From Cognatishimia activa (GTDB lineage Bacteria > Pseudomonadota > Alphaproteobacteria > Rhodobacterales > Rhodobacteraceae): a stretch of DNA of 38,399 nucleotides. The notes beneath the pieces were generated by a model. It was given only the letters and a program-made list of their open reading frames with translations, was not told the origin of the DNA and searched no databases. Shown piece after piece: positions 35,101-38,399 of this stretch. Made by a program: the position numbers and the translations under genes. The stretch's first letter is position 1. The number at the start of each line of letters is the position of its first letter. The stretch spans positions 104,944 to 143,342 of the forward strand of contig NZ_CYTO01000007.1 of assembly GCF_001458335.1 (NCBI RefSeq), given 5' to 3'.

Positions 35101-35648
35101 TTCAGTTCTGCCTCGTGGCGGCGCTGATAAAGCCCCGAAATCCCGGCCGCCTCTTCAAGAATACGACGCCGCGCTTTGGGCTTGGAGTTGATCAGTTCGG
35201 CAATCTGCCCCTGACGCACCAAGGCTGGCGAATGCGCACCGGTGGACGCATCGGCAAACAACATCTGCACGTCGCGGGCGCGGACGTCTTTGGTGTTCAC
35301 CTTGTAGGCAGATCCAACATCACGCGTGATCCGACGGGTGATTTCAAGATTGTCGTCTTCGTTGAACCCGGCAGGGGCCAAACGTTCGCCGTTATCGATG
35401 TGAAGCGCCACTTCCGCGAAGTTGCGCGCAGGCCGCGTGGCGGCACCGGCGAAGATCACGTCTTCCATACCGCCGCCCCGCATGGCTGTCGGGCGGTTTT
35501 CACCCATGACCCAACGAAGTGCTTCAAGGAGGTTGGATTTCCCGCAGCCGTTCGGCCCAACCACACCCGTCAGCCCGTCGGCAATGATCAGGTCCGTCGG
35601 ATCTACAAAGCTTTTAAAGCCCGTTAGTCTTAGTTTGGAAAAGCGCAA
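32193..35648 (-). CDS. smc: Chromosome segregation protein SMC
   Basis: 1151 residues, full length. The N-terminal head has the Walker A motif GPNGCGKSN (31-39) and MRFSKLRLTGFKSFVDPTDL. Two long coiled coils flank a hinge near 520-640 (VLPPYDNDQSLPEGVTSLV). The C-terminal head has the ABC signature LLSGGEQTLTAMAL and Walker B PICVLDEVDAPLDDANV. SMC with ScpA/ScpB organises and condenses the chromosome. The start is TTG at 35648, with AGGA nine bases upstream and no in-frame ATG before it. It is not followed or preceded closely by a gene of the same strand other than the small ORF. Confidence 0.97.
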   Translation of the reverse strand: MRFSKLRLTGFKSFVDPTDLIIADGLTGVVGPNGCGKSNLLEALRWVMGENRPTAMRGGGMEDVIFAGAATRPARNFAEVALHIDNGERLAPAGFNEDDNLEITRRITRDVGSAYKVNTKDVRARDVQMLFADASTGAHSPALVRQGQIAELINSKPKARRRILEEAAGISGLYQRRHEAELKLKNAEANLTRVDDVIEQLASQLSSLARQARQAARYKAIGAELRQSEGMLLYRRWREAEEARAKADEDLRSRTVDAAQAESGARQAAKTREAQDEKLPPLREEEAVAAAIMQRLQVQRDSLKDQEDHARQIIVTLTNRIEQLSKDIERESGLNRDAGETIQQLEWEQRELAKAAEGHDERLEVAASASREAASLLQDRESDLSELTEDVARLAARHQSAQRLLDDTQRQQAKSEEEAEKARQAVETSKAALAKSEQDFANAQTSEAAAVKQAAEVEEALNQAEDARAETQSREADARAERSEAEGELNALRAEVTALAKLVERDTAEGGQILDRLQVEQGFEKALGAAMADDLRAPEVDEDGPSGWHVLPPYDNDQSLPEGVTSLVQHVSVPEVLERRMSQIGLVATEDALTIQPLLKPGQRLVSLEGDLWRWDGYRAWAEDAPSAAALRLQQLNRLEELKQEMARATARADGAVQAHEALQARLTDLAEADRRAREARKIADRAVADAARALSRAEADRNLAEGKLETLGDAVRRHEEEALEARGRYQEAERAMSALGDLDAARAKVEDIKMTVEAARITMMSKRSAHDELRREGEARLGRSQQVTKEISGWKHRLETAEKRSGELTERKAASEVELGDAQLAPDEIAAKRDELTSSIDTAEARCKAAADTLAEAETALRDAEKAEREAERAASEARESRARAEALTDAAKETVSVAAERIRDEMDQTPEALLESLDVAPDDMPASHAIEADVNRLKRQRDALGAVNLRAEEDSREVQEEHATLVTEKQDLEEAIRTLRSGIASLNSEGRERLLTAFEQVNSNFAMLFKHLFGGGEANLVLVESEDPLDAGLEIMCQPPGKKLSTLSLLSGGEQTLTAMALIFAVFLANPAPICVLDEVDAPLDDANVTRFCDLLDEMCRQTDTRFLIITHHAVTMARMDRLFGVTMQEQGVSQLVSVDLKAAETLVA

Positions 35649-35741
35649 ACGGCGGGTTCCTATATTTTCTTGATCCTTAGCTTGCGAATTCCATCCCTAG
35701 TCGTCAACGATTTTCCCCCGAATATGGGGTTCAGGGCGGAG

Positions 35742-35750
35742 TTATCCACA
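35742..35750 (+). promoter_or_regulatory. Consensus DnaA box upstream of smc
   Basis: TTATCCACA is an exact match to the high-affinity DnaA box. It lies about 93 bases upstream of the smc start, between AATATG (35721-35726) and CATATT (35752-35757), which are reverse complements. The surrounding 264-base gap (35649-35912) holds no gene that I can support. One box alone does not make an origin; it may link smc expression to replication. Confidence 0.5.
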
Positions 35751-35912
35751 ACATATTGCGCTATCTAGGAGTTCTACAAATGCCTAAACCCTAAGCTTTG
35801 GCTTGGTTTTGGGGTTGAGAAACACAGGCAGACCTTCGACCTGCACATCAAATTCTGGACCCAAAACGAAAACCCTGCGAAACATGGCAGGTACATTTCA
35901 GGGCCAAAAAAG

Positions 35913-36368
35913 ATGACTGCAATTGAGATCACCCGCGGCGACCCTCGCTCCAATGAAGCGAAGAATTTGCTCGAGCAGAGCCATGCATTAATGCAGTCAC
36001 TCTACAGCCCAGATGAGTGCCACTACCTAGAGATTGATGCGCTTTGCGTGGAGAGCATTCACTTCTTCGTCGCGAAACTAGACGGCAAAACGCTCGGCTG
36101 CGCTGCGCTGGCAAACAAAGGCAATTATGGTGAAATCAAATCCATGTTTGTCGACCCGTCGGCACGCGGAAGTGGCATTGCAGATCGGTTGATGACCACA
36201 TTGACTGACGACGCGAAGGCGCAGGGCCTGTCGCTTATTTGTTTAGAGACCGGCGACGTGCTGGCCGCCGCACACAAGCTTTATGAACGGCACGGGTTTG
36301 TGAAATGCGGACCGTTTGGTGACTATGTGGAATGTGATGCCTCTGTCTTTATGAAAAAGACACTCTGA
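35913..36368 (+). CDS. GNAT-family N-acetyltransferase
   Basis: 151 residues. The GNAT core is clear: FFVAKLDGKTLGCAAL (strands 2-4), GEIKSMFVDPSARGSGIADRLM with the acetyl-CoA pyrophosphate loop R-G-x-G-x-A, and AAHKLYERHGFVKCGPFGDY with the Y-E-x-x-G-F motif. The N-terminal MQSLYSPDECHYLEIDAL stretch recalls a subgroup of small acetyltransferases annotated as acting on metabolites. The acceptor is unknown. It stands alone and converges with the lipoprotein gene, three bases apart. Confidence 0.9.
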   Translation: MTAIEITRGDPRSNEAKNLLEQSHALMQSLYSPDECHYLEIDALCVESIHFFVAKLDGKTLGCAALANKGNYGEIKSMFVDPSARGSGIADRLMTTLTDDAKAQGLSLICLETGDVLAAAHKLYERHGFVKCGPFGDYVECDASVFMKKTL

Positions 36369-36371
36369 TCC

Positions 36372-36785
36372 CTACGAACACTCCAACGTAATATCCTGCC
36401 AATCTCCCCACCGCGAGATTTGGCTATATCCGTCACAGATCAGACCCGACCGCTGCGGTCTTTTCCATGTCGCCCATTCACCCGCAACAACGGGCTTGCC
36501 ACAATCAAGCACCCCATCCAGGACAGCAACGTCGCCATAAATCTCTGACACAGGGCAACCCGTCGCGCGTTCAATCGCCTGCTCGGCTTGTCGGGCTATG
36601 GCCCGAATATCAGGGCGCTTGGCAAAGTTCGTCCGGATGGCTTGAGCTTTGTATTGCGTGAAGTAAATCGAAAAGCTGTGTTCGCCGACCACCTGACGTG
36701 ACACCTGAGCGTGTCGGTATTCAGGGGAGGGTGAATCACAGCCAGCGAGGATGATGGCAATCATTGCGATGGTCAAAGCTCTCAT
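36372..36785 (-). CDS. Lipoprotein of unknown function
   Basis: The ATG at 36785 (137 residues) is chosen because it begins a lipoprotein signal MRALTIAMIAIILAGC with lipobox LAGC and Cys16; a longer frame from 36965 would bury it. The mature part contains HSFSIYFTQYKAQAIRTNFA, a helical AIARQAEQAIERATGCPVSEIYG stretch and three further cysteines, and ends with WGDWQDITLECS. I recognise no domain. It is divergent from the FadR-type regulator gene (127 bases apart) and convergent with the GNAT gene. No clear Shine-Dalgarno sequence is visible. Confidence 0.8.
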   Translation of the reverse strand: MRALTIAMIAIILAGCDSPSPEYRHAQVSRQVVGEHSFSIYFTQYKAQAIRTNFAKRPDIRAIARQAEQAIERATGCPVSEIYGDVAVLDGVLDCGKPVVAGEWATWKRPQRSGLICDGYSQISRWGDWQDITLECS

Positions 36786-36864
36786 AACGCAGACTTGACC
36801 AATTATACTTAACAAAGGCCTAAGAGGCGGCTCCCAACATTCCACCACCCTTGCAGCCTTGGGC

Positions 36865-36889
36865 TGGTCGTGGTCAAATGACCTGACCA
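36865..36889. promoter_or_regulatory. Nested inverted repeat, candidate FadR-type operator
   Basis: GGTCA-AA-TGACC (36872-36883) is a perfect dyad nested in outer arms TGGTC (36865-36869) and GACCA (36885-36889). The TGGTC...GACCA half-sites are those of GntR-family FadR-subgroup operators. It ends 22 bases before the start of a FadR-type regulator, so autoregulation is likely. Confidence 0.65.
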
Positions 36890-36911
36890 AAATTTTAGCG
36901 TTCGAGACACC

Positions 36912-37682
36912 ATGCCGTTTCAGAAAATCACACCCGAAAAACTCTCTACTTCGGTCATCAAGCAACTTGAATTGCTGATCCTAAGGGGTGTGCTGCGCCC
37001 AGGCGAACGCCTGCCGTCTGAACGTGAACTTGCAGAAAAACTTGGCGTTTCTCGCCCAAGCCTGCGCGAGGCGATCTCAGAGCTTCAAGAGCGCGGGCTA
37101 TTGTCCGCAAAAGCGGGCGCTGGGGTTTTTGTTGCGGACGTGCTGGGGAATGCGTTTGCACCTGCTTTGGTCAAACTATTTGCCGCGCATGAAGATGCGG
37201 TTTTTGATTACATCTCGTTCCGCAAAGATATGGAAGGCCTCGCGGCCGAACGGGCTGCAACCTATGCGTCCGACACCGACCTTCGGGTGATCAACTCGGT
37301 CTTTGAAAAGATGGAAGCCGCCCACCCAAAGCGGAACCCTGCGGATGAAGCACGGCTGGATGCGGATTTTCACCTCGCTATCATCGAGGCCAGCCATAAT
37401 ATCATTATGCTCCATATGATGCGGTCCATGTATGACCTGCTGCGCGAGGGCGTGTTCTACAACCGAACCATGTTGTTTAAGCAACGCGCCACTCGTTCGG
37501 ACCTGCTGCAACAACACAGAACCATTAATGACGCTTTGCAAGCGCGGGACCCAGAGGGGTCTCGGAAGGCGGTCGTAGACCACTTGTCGTATATCGAGCG
37601 GTCTTTGGCAGATCAGAGCAAGCACCTACGCAATGAGATCGTGGCCAAGCAACGTTACCAGCACGAGATCGGCCGCAGTTAG
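36912..37682 (+). CDS. GntR-family regulator, FadR subgroup (FCD domain)
   Basis: 256 residues. The N-terminal winged helix covers about 10-75 (LELLILRGVLRPGERLPSERELAEKLGVSRPSLREAISELQERGLL, here as one domain), and an all-helical FCD ligand domain fills 95-240. The latter has metal-binding residues typical of the subgroup: Asp in DADFHLAIIEASHN with its His, and later QQHRTINDAL. Members of this subgroup sense organic acids such as lactate, pyruvate or glycolate. The nested dyad upstream is the likely operator. No metabolic gene lies next to it, so the regulon must be elsewhere or include itself. A bidirectional terminator follows. Confidence 0.9.
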   Translation: MPFQKITPEKLSTSVIKQLELLILRGVLRPGERLPSERELAEKLGVSRPSLREAISELQERGLLSAKAGAGVFVADVLGNAFAPALVKLFAAHEDAVFDYISFRKDMEGLAAERAATYASDTDLRVINSVFEKMEAAHPKRNPADEARLDADFHLAIIEASHNIIMLHMMRSMYDLLREGVFYNRTMLFKQRATRSDLLQQHRTINDALQARDPEGSRKAVVDHLSYIERSLADQSKHLRNEIVAKQRYQHEIGRS

Positions 37683-37708
37683 GGCCACACCCATACCCGT
37701 CAAAACAA

Positions 37709-37735
37709 AAAACCCGGCCACTTGGACCGGGTTTT
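37709..37735. terminator. Bidirectional terminator between the FadR-type gene and atpF
   Basis: AAAACCCGG (37709-37717) pairs with CCGGGTTTT (37727-37735). The A-run on the left and T-run on the right let the hairpin stop transcription from both sides. It serves the regulator gene (plus) and the ATP synthase b-subunit operon (minus), whose last gene ends 21 bases to the right. Confidence 0.9.
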
Positions 37736-37756
37736 CTTAACTCAATGTCGCGTCGC

Positions 37757-38314
37757 TTAGTGCAGCTTTGCTTCCACTTCAGCAATTGCCGCATCGATCA
37801 GCTTGTTGCCGTCCGCAGCGGACATGCCTTTTGCGATCACTTCGTCAGCAGCACCCACAGCGATCACAATCGCTTGGTCGCGCACTTCTTTCACGGCAGA
37901 GTTCTGAGCGGATTCAATCTGATCTTCCGCCGCAGCCAGACGGCGCGCGATGGATGTTTTCAGATCTTCTTTCGCTTGCTCCGCAGCCGCTTGCGCATCC
38001 GCTTTCGCTTGCGCAACGATGCGTTCTGCTTGTTCCTGAACTTCTTTCTGCTTGCGCTCGTAAGACGCCAGAATGGTCTGGGCTTCTTCACGCAGCGCGC
38101 GGGCTTCGTCCAATTCGGACTGAATGCCTTCAGCGCGTTTGTCCAGCATGCCGCCCAGAAGGCTTGGCACTTTGAAGTAGAACAGAACCGCGATGAACAG
38201 CAGGAACGCGAGCAGCACGACGAAGTCGGTGTTGCCGAGCGAGAAGAACGGGCCAGACGCTGCGAATGCAGGTGTCGCGGCGGTCAGGGCAAGAAGAGTA
38301 GCCAGTTTACGCAT
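37757..38314 (-). CDS. atpF: F0F1 ATP synthase subunit b
   Basis: 185 residues. A hydrophobic N-terminus includes a signal-like first segment ([20 protein letters not shown]) and the membrane anchor [24 protein letters not shown], followed by a long charged helix ([20 protein letters not shown] through [18 protein letters not shown]) that forms the peripheral stalk. The b subunit dimerises with b' and links F0 to F1. It follows the b' gene by five bases and is the last gene before the bidirectional terminator. Confidence 0.94.
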   Translation of the reverse strand: MRKLATLLALTAATPAFAASGPFFSLGNTDFVVLLAFLLFIAVLFYFKVPSLLGGMLDKRAEGIQSELDEARALREEAQTILASYERKQKEVQEQAERIVAQAKADAQAAAEQAKEDLKTSIARRLAAAEDQIESAQNSAVKEVRDQAIVIAVGAADEVIAKGMSAADGNKLIDAAIAEVEAKLH

Positions 38315-38319
38315 GTCTC

Positions 38320-38399
38320 TTACCCTTTCATCCGTGCTTCAACCGCTGCTTTAACGGCTTTGGCATCTGCCTTGCCGCCCAGTGCGGAAACGATCTCGT
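38320..38399 (-). CDS. F0F1 ATP synthase subunit b' (C-terminal end only)
   Basis: Partial gene: only the last 25 codons and the TAA (38320-38322) are inside the window. The visible peptide, [20 protein letters not shown] followed by ARMKG, fits the end of the b' peripheral-stalk subunit that precedes b in photosynthetic and other alphaproteobacteria. Its stop is five bases before the atpF start, so the two are co-transcribed. The identification rests mainly on position. Confidence 0.7.
   Translation of the reverse strand, partial: EIVSALGGKADAKAVKAAVEARMKG

Noticed and set aside
35742-35750. Replication origin near smc
   Set aside because: Only one exact DnaA box is visible, without an AT-rich unwinding region, further boxes, or neighbouring dnaA, hemE or parAB genes.

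Overview
The window looks like chromosomal DNA of a marine alphaproteobacterium of the roseobacter group (Rhodobacterales). The evidence is the mix of gene families: a long acyl-CoA dehydrogenase of the (2S)-methylsuccinyl-CoA dehydrogenase type (ethylmalonyl-CoA pathway), a compact run from recO and DUF1491 through era, rnc, lepB, acpS, pdxJ, DUF2062, a RelA/SpoT homologue and rpoZ to folK, split b/b' ATP synthase subunits, and cobC-cbiB cobalamin genes. The genus is inferred from gene content, not from a database search. I saw no rRNA or tRNA gene, CRISPR array, transposase or prophage.

Layout. Positions 1-7775 (all minus strand) are an exopolysaccharide cluster read right to left: sulfotransferase, ExoF-like outer-membrane export protein, family-4 glycosyltransferase, SGNH hydrolase with an SPRY-like C-terminus, Wzy-like polytopic protein, and an acyltransferase cut by the window edge. 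Together they suggest a polysaccharide that is sulfated and acylated. Divergent from it (8032-8909) is a two-gene unit: a small winged-helix protein and a MASE1-like membrane protein, with an inverted repeat over the regulator's ribosome-binding region. Next come mcd (9033-10718) with its own terminator, and a divergent module of a small membrane protein, a TetR regulator and a META-domain lipoprotein around a perfect palindromic operator (11187-11202).

Positions 12170-21328 (minus) form a long housekeeping run for DNA repair, ribosome and RNA maturation, protein secretion, acyl carrier protein activation, vitamin B6, stringent response and folate, with many 4-base ATGA/GTGA overlaps. After it come divergent single genes and pairs on the plus strand: a NYN-domain nuclease-like protein, a LysE exporter, and rnhA with a TRIC-type channel. 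The def / def-like / fmt operon (minus) contains a second peptide deformylase whose metal ligand and catalytic glutamate are both replaced. Then follow a PatB/MalY lyase, a glutathionyl-hydroquinone reductase-like GST, cobC-cbiB and a lytic transglycosylase.

The 327-base interval between the transglycosylase and smc is the least explained part. It holds a promoter-like element followed about 80 bases later by a strong terminator (candidate small RNA) and, on the other strand, a 29-codon single-membrane-span ORF with a near-perfect Shine-Dalgarno sequence. The right end carries smc (with a consensus DnaA box upstream), a GNAT acetyltransferase, a lipoprotein, a FadR-type regulator with a likely operator, a bidirectional terminator, atpF, and the last codons of the b' subunit gene.
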